Shown here piece by piece: positions 1-5,291 of a DNA stretch of 5,376 nt. Every line of letters starts with the position of its first letter. The first letter of the stretch is position 1. The notes beneath the pieces were generated by a model that was not told the origin of the DNA, searched no databases, and worked only from the letters and a program-made list of their open reading frames with translations. This DNA comes from Synergistaceae bacterium (lineage in GTDB: Bacteria; Synergistota; Synergistia; Synergistales; Aminobacteriaceae), in the NCBI GenBank assembly GCA_009784305.1, contig WRBZ01000080.1:1-5376 (forward strand), given 5' to 3'. Both the position numbers and the translations under genes were made by a program.

Positions 1-628
1 CTCTACTCCCATAGGCATATATAAACAACTTGCCGAATGGTACGTGGCAGGTGATCTGGATTTTTCCAAAACTGTAAGCGTCAATCTGGACGAATACGTT
101 GGACTTGCCCCGGACAATCCCCAGAGCTACCGATATTATATGGACAACAATTTTTTCCGGCACGTGAACATAAAGCCGGAAAACACTCACTTGCCGAACG
201 GGCTCGCAGCCGACAGGACGGAAGAGTGTTCCCGGTACGAGGCGGTTATTCGAAGTTGTGGTGGCATTAACATACAACTGCTTGGTATAGGGCACAATGG
301 ACATATCGGATTCAACGAACCCGGTACGGCTTTTGAAGTAAACACCCACTGCGTGTCCCTGAGCGAGAGTACAATACGAGCGAACAGCCGTTTTTTCGAC
401 AGGGAGTCAGAGGTACCCCGTTTCGCTTACACTATGGGGATTCGAACGATCATGCAGGCGCGCTGTATAGTCATTATAGCGTCGGGGGCAGATAAAGCGC
501 AGATATTGAAAAACTCCTTTTCGGGGCCTGTAACACCGCAGGTCCCGGCTTCAGTTCTCCAATTGCACAACGACGTGATACTCGTAGGCGACGGCGAAGC
601 TCTATCGTTGTTTCCGCAGGATCGCTGA
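1..628 (+). CDS. nagB: Glucosamine-6-phosphate deaminase, 5'-truncated by window edge
   Basis: Converts glucosamine-6-phosphate to fructose-6-phosphate plus ammonia in the cytoplasm, feeding amino sugars into glycolysis. The frame is open from base 2 and begins with the residues STPIGIYKQL, which match the sugar-phosphate-binding G-[ST]-T-P loop. By comparison with Bacillus NagB (about 242 residues), roughly 35 N-terminal residues are missing. The LDEYVGL motif has its catalytic Asp at 89-91. The active-site loop GIGHNGHIGFNEP follows, with Asn at 296-298, His at 302-304 and Glu at 317-319. Asn in place of the E. coli Asp141 is the usual Bacillus-type variant, so the enzyme should be active. 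The C-terminal stretches TMGIRTIM and VPASVLQLH are also family-typical. The internal GTG at 44 is not the real start, because homology continues upstream of it. No terminator is visible between its stop and the next gene 44 bases on, so read-through is possible. Family assignment is very secure. Confidence 0.96.
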   Translation, partial: STPIGIYKQLAEWYVAGDLDFSKTVSVNLDEYVGLAPDNPQSYRYYMDNNFFRHVNIKPENTHLPNGLAADRTEECSRYEAVIRSCGGINIQLLGIGHNGHIGFNEPGTAFEVNTHCVSLSESTIRANSRFFDRESEVPRFAYTMGIRTIMQARCIVIIASGADKAQILKNSFSGPVTPQVPASVLQLHNDVILVGDGEALSLFPQDR

Positions 629-672
629 CGGCTACGGCACGAACTGCGAAAAGATATCGAATAGAGCAACCT

Positions 673-1587
673 TTGAAAAAAATCAACAAAAAATTTTTGA
701 TCCAATTGTCAATTTCGCTGATATGCGTATATTACGCATTCAGCGGAATTGAATTACGTTCTCTTTGGAAAACGATTCAAAATTATTCTCCATACTCAAT
801 TTTGCTCATATTCTTTATTTCCATATTATCTTACCTTGCTCTGGGTTTTAGGCTGAGGTATATGAGAGTTCCGAGATTGCCATTCCGCGATTGCGTCAAA
901 GCTGAACTTTTATGCCTTGGGGCAAATAACATATTTCCGGCAAAAGCCGGAGAGGTAATTAAAGCTGCTTATATTTCGCGCAAAAATACAATTCCATTTG
1001 CTGCAGCATTAGGAATAGTTTTCTGGGAGCGTTTCTTTGACGTCAATATGCTTCTGTTAATAGGAGTTTGGACGGCATGGACTCTGAGTATTGATTCCGG
1101 GCTCTTAACAGGAATATTGGTTTTAGCAGCTATTTGGATAGCGCTATTAATTGCAAAAAAATATCCCGCGTTTTTTCCCGCGTTATTCTCGAAAATAAAA
1201 GCAAAAAAACTGAATGACTTTATAGCCACATTACAGGAAGAGGTAAACTCAAACATGACATTGAAGAGCCTCTCGTGGCTTGCAGCCTCAACCGCTCTTG
1301 TCTGGACATTTTATGCGGCGGGTGGTATTTTCTCATATAAATATGTGGCGGAATTAAACGTGACAATAACTCAAGGGTTATGCATTTTTGCGATAAGCTC
1401 GCTTGGAATGTTATTGCCATCGACGCCGGGCGCAATAGGAGTGTATGAAGCGTCCACCGTATTGGCTTTATCATGGTTTGGAATAGAAAAGGAACAAGCC
1501 CTCGGAATAGCTCTTTTCAATCATGCGCTTCAATTTATTCCAACAACCCTGTTAGGCGGCCTGGTGTTCATTAAAGACAGAGCATAG
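673..1587 (+). CDS. Flippase-like / UPF0104 polytopic membrane protein
   Basis: A 304-residue, strongly hydrophobic integral membrane protein of the lysylphosphatidylglycerol-synthase transmembrane-region family (UPF0104, AglD/MprF-N-like). Members are linked to moving or modifying lipid-linked substrates, but the substrate here is unknown. Family hallmarks are visible: NNIFPAKAGE at residues 85-94, WERFFD at 118-123 and the loop PSTPGAIGVYEA at 249-260. About eight hydrophobic segments are present, for example at residues 8-24, 40-58, 124-139, 145-161, 201-220, 232-250 and 282-300. The soluble MprF synthase domain is absent. The start is TTG with no clear ribosome binding site. It is the first start codon in the open frame, followed by a basic KKINKK stretch typical before a first membrane helix. 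TTG codons at 697 and 706 are weaker alternatives. The gene is visibly more AT-rich than nagB upstream, hinting at separate ancestry. It is followed by a likely terminator. Family confidence is high; specific function is unknown. Confidence 0.85.
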   Translation: MKKINKKFLIQLSISLICVYYAFSGIELRSLWKTIQNYSPYSILLIFFISILSYLALGFRLRYMRVPRLPFRDCVKAELLCLGANNIFPAKAGEVIKAAYISRKNTIPFAAALGIVFWERFFDVNMLLLIGVWTAWTLSIDSGLLTGILVLAAIWIALLIAKKYPAFFPALFSKIKAKKLNDFIATLQEEVNSNMTLKSLSWLAASTALVWTFYAAGGIFSYKYVAELNVTITQGLCIFAISSLGMLLPSTPGAIGVYEASTVLALSWFGIEKEQALGIALFNHALQFIPTTLLGGLVFIKDRA

Positions 1588-1600
1588 TTTTATTCCCTAT

Positions 1601-1642
1601 TCCATTGCTATATCTTTTATGGTATAGTACATGGGCTTTTTT
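1601..1642 (+). terminator. Probable intrinsic terminator after the UPF0104 gene
   Basis: The left arm TCCATTGCTATA (1601-1612) pairs with TATAGTA plus ATGGG (1623-1635), with one bulged C at 1630 and two G-U pairs. The stem can extend inward by two more pairs, leaving a loop of about six bases. It is followed directly by C and six T residues (1637-1642). The site lies 13 bases after the stop codon at 1585-1587, a normal position for termination. The stem is AT-rich and so only moderately stable. Confidence 0.55.
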
Positions 1643-1712
1643 GTGAATAATATGACTATTAGGCTGACCTATGAAACTTCGCAGTTGATTCTATTGGAAA
1701 AAACGTTGCCAC

Positions 1713-1835
1713 TTTTGTCTTTATGAGCGCGCCTTTAGCTGCGGGCATAACGAGGCGGGAAGCAATCCAGTATTTTGTTTTTTCTTTTAGACTGGATTGA
1801 TTCGTCATAAAAAGACGATCCTCGCAAAGACAGAA
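1713..1835. repeat. Degenerate palindromic repeat of the GAAGCAATCC type
   Basis: A long imperfect inverted repeat of about 123 bases. The outer arms at 1713-1727 and 1821-1835 pair over 15 positions with one mismatch and two G-U pairs (TGTCTTT...GAG against CTC...AAAGACA). The inner arms CAATCCAGT (1763-1771) and ACTGGATTG (1791-1799) are a perfect 9-bp inverted repeat around a T-rich 19-base loop, extended by GAA/TTC past one mismatch. The words GGAAGCAATCCAG, CTGGATTG-TTCGTC and CCTCGCAA resemble the dispersed non-coding palindrome, in remembered form CATTGCGAGG...GAAGCAATCC...GGATTGCTTCGTC...CCTCGCAATG, found in many bacterial genomes. That family match is from memory. The middle of the arms no longer pairs well, so this looks like an old, decaying copy. 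No transposase or target duplication is seen. Confidence 0.6.
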
Positions 1836-1850
1836 TATTTTCTGCGAAGC

Positions 1851-1878
1851 TTGAATTATAAAATTTGATAGTCATAAT
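1851..1878 (+). promoter_or_regulatory. Candidate sigma-A/sigma-70 promoter for the rpmH cluster
   Basis: TTGAAT (1851-1856, 4 of 6 to the -35 consensus) and CATAAT (1873-1878, 5 of 6 to the -10 consensus) are separated by 16 bases of AT-rich DNA. Transcription would start near 1885, leaving a short leader before rpmH at 1905 that still includes its ribosome binding site. The region is generally AT-rich, so other -10-like hexamers exist (TATAAA at 1857-1862), and the assignment is tentative. Confidence 0.4.
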
Positions 1879-1888
1879 TAACAAATAC

Positions 1889-1896
1889 AGGAGGAG
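1889..1896 (+). promoter_or_regulatory. Strong ribosome binding site of rpmH
   Basis: AGGAGGAG lies 8-10 bases before the ATG at 1905. It is one of the two best Shine-Dalgarno matches in the window, as expected for a highly expressed ribosomal protein gene, and it fixes the rpmH start. Confidence 0.85.
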
Positions 1897-1904
1897 TAAG
1901 TTTT

Positions 1905-2045
1905 ATGAAAAAGGGAACATTTCAACCACACAGCATACCACGCAAAAGGAAAATAGGATTCCTTGCCCGCTCAAGTTCACCAACAGGACGCCGTATTCTG
2001 CGCAACAGACGCAGAAAAGGGCGTAAAAACCTCATCAATGTGTAG
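1905..2045 (+). CDS. rpmH: 50S ribosomal protein L34
   Basis: A 46-residue, very basic protein of the large ribosomal subunit. The reading is MKKGTFQPHSIPRKRK at the N-terminus, then IGFLARSSSPTGRRILRNRR, ending KGRKNLINV. The TFQP start, the RKRK-x-GF-x-R core, the TGRRIL segment and the RRRKGRK tail are the L34 signature. The length is close to the usual 44-47 residues. The ATG is well supported by AGGAGG at 1889-1894. The next gene is rnpA, in the near-universal bacterial rpmH-rnpA order. It is probably transcribed from the promoter at 1851-1878 and co-transcribed with the genes downstream. Residue 4 (Gly) is a small insertion relative to the common MKRTFQP start. No other identity is plausible. 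Confidence 0.97.
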   Translation: MKKGTFQPHSIPRKRKIGFLARSSSPTGRRILRNRRRKGRKNLINV

Positions 2046-2069
2046 CGTATCTCTTAATTATATTCATTA

Positions 2070-2095
2070 ATTAGGGGAAATGATTCTTCCCCAAT
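2070..2095 (+). promoter_or_regulatory. Hairpin in the rpmH-rnpA spacer
   Basis: ATT-A-GGGGAA (2070-2079) pairs with TTCCCCAAT (2087-2095): nine base pairs with one bulged A at 2073 and a 7-base loop. No T-run follows (the next bases are GCAAAAATTAG), so it is not a standard intrinsic terminator. It could be a processing or mRNA-stability element that separates the abundant L34 message from the rarely needed RnpA message, which has a weak ribosome binding site. The structure is seen in the sequence; the role is inferred. Confidence 0.45.
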
Positions 2096-2122
2096 GCAAA
2101 AATTAGTTTCTGAAGCATTTTA

Positions 2123-2530
2123 ATGAAAAAATACCCGTTACCCAAAACAATTCGCCTGAAAAAAGCTTGGGAATTCAATCAGGTTTTTCGCACTGGCTTT
2201 CGTATCCAAGGAGAGCTGGTGCATTTATTGTGTTTGAAGGAAAAACCCGGAGCTGAAGAAAATTGTTCGAATGTTCGACATTCACGAATTGGATTTGCGG
2301 TCGGGAAAAAGCAGTGTAACTCGTGTGAAAGAAACCGGGGAAAAAGGATCCTGCGTGAAGCTTTTCGCCGCCTCATGCCATTTGTGGCGCCCGGGATGAG
2401 TATCGTGGCAACTTTGAAGAATCCCGCTGTAAATATTAACGCAAGCGCAGCGGATGTATATCTGGATTCAGCTAAAATTCTTAAAAAACATGGATTAGCA
2501 GCGAAAGAATGGCAGCAAACCAGTTTCTGA
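2123..2530 (+). CDS. rnpA: Ribonuclease P protein component
   Basis: The protein cofactor of RNase P, which helps the catalytic RNA recognise the 5' leader of pre-tRNAs. The protein is 135 residues, slightly longer than the usual 110-130. Family marks are [15 protein letters not shown] at residues 11-25 (the conserved K-x-x-x-F-x-x-V/I-F-x-x-G N-terminus), RIGFAVGKK at 55-63 and the RNR signature [13 protein letters not shown] at 70-82. Residues 41-54 form an extended loop that accounts for part of the extra length. Unusually, the segment before the RNR motif reads QCNSCE, a CxxC (Cys65, Cys68) where homologues have a small or hydrophobic stretch such as IGNAVM. The ATG at 2123 is the only sensible start, with an in-frame TGA at 2111. 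No good Shine-Dalgarno precedes it, which would keep expression low compared with rpmH. The end overlaps the longer form of yidD. Confidence 0.95.
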   Translation: MKKYPLPKTIRLKKAWEFNQVFRTGFRIQGELVHLLCLKEKPGAEENCSNVRHSRIGFAVGKKQCNSCERNRGKRILREAFRRLMPFVAPGMSIVATLKNPAVNINASAADVYLDSAKILKKHGLAAKEWQQTSF

Positions 2531-2745
2531 ATATGTTCGCAAAGTTCGCAATTTTTTTGATTCAATGCTACAAAAGGTTTATATCTCCAATGTTGGGTCA
2601 TAACTGCCGTTTTATTCCAAGCTGTTCGGAATATGCCGTTGAAGCTTACACAAAGTATGGTTTTATAAAGGGGTCGTATCTTACAATAACTCGATTATTA
2701 CGCTGCGCGCCATGGGGTAAAGGCGGTTACGATCCTATTCCTTGA
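2509..2745 (+). CDS. yidD: Membrane protein insertion efficiency factor YidD
   Basis: A small, membrane-associated, basic protein that aids YidC/Sec-dependent insertion of inner-membrane proteins. This is the role shown for E. coli YidD; here it is inferred from family and position. The core [20 protein letters not shown], then [28 protein letters not shown] and the invariant cysteines are diagnostic. Two starts are possible. The ATG at 2509 gives 78 residues and overlaps rnpA by 22 bases. The ATG at 2533, two bases after the rnpA stop, gives 70 residues and places RFISP at residue 15, as in most homologues. Neither has a convincing Shine-Dalgarno, so coupling to rnpA translation is likely. 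On family alignment alone the shorter form is at least as likely. It is followed by a 73-base gap and then yidC. Confidence 0.94.
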   Translation: MAANQFLNMFAKFAIFLIQCYKRFISPMLGHNCRFIPSCSEYAVEAYTKYGFIKGSYLTITRLLRCAPWGKGGYDPIP

Positions 2746-2760
2746 TAACATAGTTAATAA

Positions 2761-2793
2761 GGAAGAGCTGTAAGAGATGCAAATTCGCTCTCC
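2761..2793 (+). promoter_or_regulatory. Hairpin in the yidD-yidC spacer
   Basis: GGAAGAGC (2761-2768) pairs with GCTCTCC (2787-2793) over seven pairs with one bulged A, around an 18-base loop. No T-run follows immediately. It lies between the yidD stop and the yidC ribosome binding site and may be an attenuation or mRNA-processing element. The large loop makes it only moderately convincing. Confidence 0.3.
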
Positions 2794-2804
2794 TATAATC
2801 TAAA

Positions 2805-2814
2805 AGAAGGTGAT
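2805..2814 (+). promoter_or_regulatory. Ribosome binding site that decides the yidC start
   Basis: AGAAGGTGAT matches the extended anti-Shine-Dalgarno complement at nearly every base. It overlaps the GTG at 2810, so that codon cannot be the start. It sits 8 bases before the TTG at 2819 (ideal spacing) and 17 bases before the ATG at 2828 (too far). Confidence 0.7.
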
Positions 2815-2818
2815 TTTT

Positions 2819-3655
2819 TTGTGGGAAATGATCAGTAGCTGGGTGGCAAGGCTCCTTGAAATTCTGTATTTATATACAGGTTCCTGGGGAGTTGCGATAA
2901 TCTTGTTTACAATGTTAATTCGACTTATCACTCATCCATTAAACAAAAAACAGATGGACAGCATGCAAAAAATGCAGCGGTTGTCGCCGCAATTGAAAGT
3001 GCTTCAGGAAAAATACAAGAATGATAAAGAATCATTAAGCAGAGAAACAATGCTGTTGTACAAAGAGAATAAAGTAAGCCCGGTCGCGGGCTGCCTTCCA
3101 TTGTTGGTTCAGATTCCAATTTTCATTTTACTATTTCAGGTGTTAAATACACTTGTTTCAGAGGAAGGTTTTTCAGCTTCTTTTCTTGGTATCGATTTAG
3201 GAGGATCAGTATATTCTACGATCATTGAGGCATGTAATGCTACTACTGCGGGGCTTACGGAAGAAGTAATAAGAAATCTTGCCATACTCAAGGCTGTAGC
3301 CCCGACAAACCTTGGAATAACGAATGTCGGATACGCTATGTTAAATAATCCGGAAGGATTACTCAATTTCAATCTTTATATCGCTAACTCGATACTGCTT
3401 GTCGTGATTGCGTTTCTTACATGGTATCAGCAAAAGCTTACCTCAAGCGGAAACCCTCAAATGGCGATGATGAACATAATAATGCCGATATTTCTTACAT
3501 GGATATGCCTTAGTTTTCCGGGAGGAGTGCTGCTTTACTGGGGAACGACTTCATTACTTTCAGTTGTGCAGCAGTTACACACATCCAAGCAAACCAAGAA
3601 AGAAATGGACGAAAAACCAACGCTTTACAAAGATAAACCAATGGGGAACCGCTGA
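2819..3655 (+). CDS. yidC: Membrane protein insertase YidC/Oxa1 (short form)
   Basis: Inserts and folds membrane proteins in the cytoplasmic membrane, alone or with SecYEG. From the TTG start it has 278 residues, the size of Gram-positive-type YidC/SpoIIIJ, and it lacks the large periplasmic P1 domain of E. coli YidC. The first core helix contains WGVAIILFTMLIRLITHPL (residues 23-41), with the groove arginine at residue 35. It is followed by the cytoplasmic helical hairpin (about 42-86, rich in Lys and Gln), then the second core helix PLLVQIPIFILLFQVLN. Later come an extracytoplasmic segment with FLGIDL, the helix IANSILLVVIAFLTWYQQ, and the final pair around MNIIMPIFLTWI and GVLLYWGTTSLLSVVQQLH. 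The tail is short and basic. I see no lipoprotein Cys near the start, unlike SpoIIIJ. Start alternatives are GTG 2810 (overlaps the ribosome binding site) and ATG 2828 (too far from it). The stop overlaps the jag start by one base. Confidence 0.95.
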   Translation: MWEMISSWVARLLEILYLYTGSWGVAIILFTMLIRLITHPLNKKQMDSMQKMQRLSPQLKVLQEKYKNDKESLSRETMLLYKENKVSPVAGCLPLLVQIPIFILLFQVLNTLVSEEGFSASFLGIDLGGSVYSTIIEACNATTAGLTEEVIRNLAILKAVAPTNLGITNVGYAMLNNPEGLLNFNLYIANSILLVVIAFLTWYQQKLTSSGNPQMAMMNIIMPIFLTWICLSFPGGVLLYWGTTSLLSVVQQLHTSKQTKKEMDEKPTLYKDKPMGNR

Positions 3656-4503
3656 TGAATACAAGTATAAAAAAAATTAAGCTTGAAGCTTCATCGGTAG
3701 AGGACGCCATTCGCAGGGTCGCGTCAGAACTTGAAGTGCCGGAGTCCTGCCTTCAAGCCAATATAATATCCGAAGGAAAAAGCTTTTTGGGACTTTTCGG
3801 GAAAAAAATGCAGCTTGAAATAACGGTGAATCCAAATCCTGTTGAGCCCTCAAAAAAAGTGGAAAAAGAAAGTCATGACGTTAAGCGTAAAAAACCTGCA
3901 AATTCGGATAACGATGATAAAGAAAAATCAAAGCGGAAAAAATCGGTGGATTCAGATATTGAAGACGAAGAAAAATCAAAGCAGAAAGAGTCGGCGGATT
4001 CAGATGTTTTAGATGAAGAAAAATTAAAGTTGATGAATGAAAGTAAAATGTTTATTGATGAACTTATTAAGAAAATGGATTTAAACGTATCTCCTCAAAT
4101 ATCCGGTAGTTTCATATCGTTGGATGGGGAGGACGCGGCAATCGTTGTGGGAAGATACGGAGATACACTTAAGGCTATTGAATACCTCCTGAATCTGTGC
4201 GTAAGGGAAACAAAAGATGTTCCGAGGATAAGGCTTGACAGCGACGGATACCGTGAGCGCAGAACGGCAAACCTGCAGCACGTTGCCATTTCAGCGGCGA
4301 AAAAAGCGGCGGAACGAGGAATTCCGGTAAGGCTCGAATCAATGATCAGTTGGGAAAGAAGGATAATTCATTTGACTCTACAGGACAATCCTGACGTGGT
4401 CACAGAATCAATAGGAGAATCTCCTGATAGAAAAGTTGTAATAATGCCCAGGGTGAAGCATGATGAAGTGAGAACGCGCCCGAGGCGGAGATTGCGCAGG
4501 TGA
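3655..4503 (+). CDS. jag: Jag/KhpB RNA-binding protein (Jag-N, KH and R3H domains)
   Basis: A cytoplasmic RNA-binding protein of 282 residues, encoded almost universally beside yidC. Homologues (SpoIIIJ-associated protein, KhpB/EloR) influence cell elongation and division through RNA binding. The Jag-N domain spans residues 1-60, with EASSVEDAIRRVASELEV and SFLGLFGKK. A charged linker at about 61-128 contains 16-residue repeats (listed separately). The KH domain (about 130-195) has the GRYGDTL loop at 166-172 in place of the common GKRGxTL. The R3H domain (about 198-270) has the RxxxH motif ERRIIH, with Arg235 and His239, followed by LQDNPDV and ESIGESPDRKVVI. A strongly basic tail ends RPRRRLRR. 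The ATG at 3655 shares one base with the yidC stop and has GGGGAA at 3643-3648 as ribosome binding site, so translation is probably coupled to yidC. A palindrome starts two bases after its stop. Confidence 0.95.
   Translation: MNTSIKKIKLEASSVEDAIRRVASELEVPESCLQANIISEGKSFLGLFGKKMQLEITVNPNPVEPSKKVEKESHDVKRKKPANSDNDDKEKSKRKKSVDSDIEDEEKSKQKESADSDVLDEEKLKLMNESKMFIDELIKKMDLNVSPQISGSFISLDGEDAAIVVGRYGDTLKAIEYLLNLCVRETKDVPRIRLDSDGYRERRTANLQHVAISAAKKAAERGIPVRLESMISWERRIIHLTLQDNPDVVTESIGESPDRKVVIMPRVKHDEVRTRPRRRLRR
3898..4041 (+). repeat. Three 48-base coding repeats in the Jag linker
   Basis: Three consecutive units of about 48 bases encode 16-residue repeats at Jag residues 82-97, 98-113 and 114-129. 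They read ANSDNDDKEKSKRKKS, VDSDIEDEEKSKQKES, then the more diverged ADSDVLDEEKLKLMNE. The shared pattern is x-(D/N)-S-D-x3-(K/E)-E-K-(S/L)-K. The first two units are also similar at DNA level (shared GAAAAATCAAAGC). The unit is highly charged, alternating acidic and basic patches, and is predicted to be disordered or a charged helix. Confidence 0.7.
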
Positions 4504-4505
4504 AA

Positions 4506-4549
4506 TACAATTCACAATTCACCACCTAACTTGTGAATTGTGAATTGTA
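4506..4549. repeat. Perfect 17-bp inverted repeat made of tandem 7-mers
   Basis: TACAATTCACAATTCAC (4506-4522) and its exact reverse complement GTGAATTGTGAATTGTA (4533-4549) flank the 10-base loop CACCTAACTT. Each arm contains two tandem copies of the heptamer ACAATTC or its complement GAATTGT. It begins two bases after the jag stop and ends ten bases before the likely lgt-like ATG. There is no T-run after it, so it is not a typical intrinsic terminator, though the transcript would fold strongly. It could be a dispersed intergenic repeat, an mRNA-stability element or an operator for a dimeric protein. Confidence 0.9.
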
Positions 4550-4559
4550 CATTGATATT

Positions 4560-5291
4560 ATGCTTCCTGTACTTTTCAAAATCGGGAATATAGAAATTCA
4601 AACTTATTATGTTTTCTGGGGCATCGCCCTCATATCAGCGATGCTTTGGACAAACAAGCGCACCGACAAAAGCGGCCTGCCGGTAAAAGAGTCGTCTTCC
4701 GTTATATCCTACGCGCTTATCGGAATGATACTCGGATCACGCTGTTTTGAATATTTTACAAACTGGCGGATGTATTACGATAACCCCGCGTTTATTCTTG
4801 ATATTAACCGCGGCGGGGTATCAGAAGTCGGCGCCATAATATCAGCCATGATAATTGCATTTATTATGTGCAGAGTTAAAAAAATCTCTTTCTGGAGGCT
4901 TTCGGAGGCAGTGTCGCCCGCTGTGCTTCTAACAATGGCTATCGGCAGATGGGGATGTTTTTTGAACGGCTGCTGCGCGGGAGTACCCGGACACCCTACT
5001 CAGCTTTATTATTCTTTCTCCGCCGCGATAATCCTTTCAATAGTCCTTATGGTAGAAAACTACAACTCAAGAACCGGAACAATATTCAAATATGGAACGA
5101 CTACTCCAATCGGACTCGGCCTTTATTCAATATCGAGGATATTGATAGATCAGTATCGCGTTGAAGTTAATACAAGCGGGATGATAGCATCGGAAAGAAT
5201 CCTCATAGTATGCGCAGTAATATCGCTCGTATGGATTATCGTTTCAATTATTAAGCGAACTTCGAGAGTGGATGCCGAAAGGGGAATTTGA
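4560..5291 (+). CDS. Divergent prolipoprotein diacylglyceryl transferase (Lgt) family protein
   Basis: A polytopic membrane protein of 243 residues from the ATG at 4560, shorter than typical Lgt (260-290). True Lgt transfers diacylglycerol from phosphatidylglycerol to the lipobox Cys of prolipoproteins. The Lgt fold is recognisable: MLPVLFKIGNIEIQTYYVFWG at the N-terminus, GSRCFEYF at 59-66, GGVSEVGA at 85-92, GRWGCFLNGCCAG at 129-141, HPTQLY at 145-150 and GLYSISRILID at 187-197. The signature motif G-R-x-G-N-F-x-N-x-E is altered: the Asn is Cys133 and the Glu is Cys138. The loop His (E. coli His103 position) appears to be Val. The periplasmic arm before HPTQLY, tens of residues in E. coli, is reduced to about three. 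Lgt activity is therefore uncertain; it may be a specialised homologue. The GTG at 4533 would put nine codons inside the palindrome, so ATG 4560 is preferred, although no Shine-Dalgarno is visible for it. It overlaps the next gene by one base. Confidence 0.78.
   Translation: MLPVLFKIGNIEIQTYYVFWGIALISAMLWTNKRTDKSGLPVKESSSVISYALIGMILGSRCFEYFTNWRMYYDNPAFILDINRGGVSEVGAIISAMIIAFIMCRVKKISFWRLSEAVSPAVLLTMAIGRWGCFLNGCCAGVPGHPTQLYYSFSAAIILSIVLMVENYNSRTGTIFKYGTTTPIGLGLYSISRILIDQYRVEVNTSGMIASERILIVCAVISLVWIIVSIIKRTSRVDAERGI

Noticed and set aside
1631..1726. Short open frame of about 31 codons starting at ATG 1631 in the spacer
   Set aside because: It starts inside the terminator stem, has no ribosome binding site and runs into the palindromic repeat; no recognisable protein.
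1588..1904. Possible replication origin next to rpmH
   Set aside because: I found no DnaA box (TTATCCACA or complement) and no dnaA gene; the spacer is accounted for by a terminator, a palindromic repeat and a promoter.
2179..2601. Minus-strand open frame of 140 codons opposite rnpA and yidD
   Set aside because: Complementary shadow of two well-identified genes; its sequence shows no recognisable domain.
2794..2799. Perfect TATAAT hexamer upstream of yidC, a possible internal promoter
   Set aside because: No acceptable -35 element lies 16-18 bases upstream, and the predicted start of transcription would fall on the yidC ribosome binding site, leaving no room for normal translation.
4506..4549. 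Palindrome after jag as an intrinsic terminator
   Set aside because: The stem is long and perfect, but no U-run follows (next bases CATTGATATT) and the next gene starts ten bases later.
4533..4559. GTG at 4533 as the start of the Lgt-family gene
   Set aside because: It would make the first codons from the right arm of the palindrome, with no ribosome binding site; the family N-terminus aligns from the ATG at 4560.
4949..5164. Open frame of 71 codons inside the Lgt-family gene on the same strand
   Set aside because: Overlaps a clear membrane-protein gene in another frame, with no domain similarity or ribosome binding site of its own.
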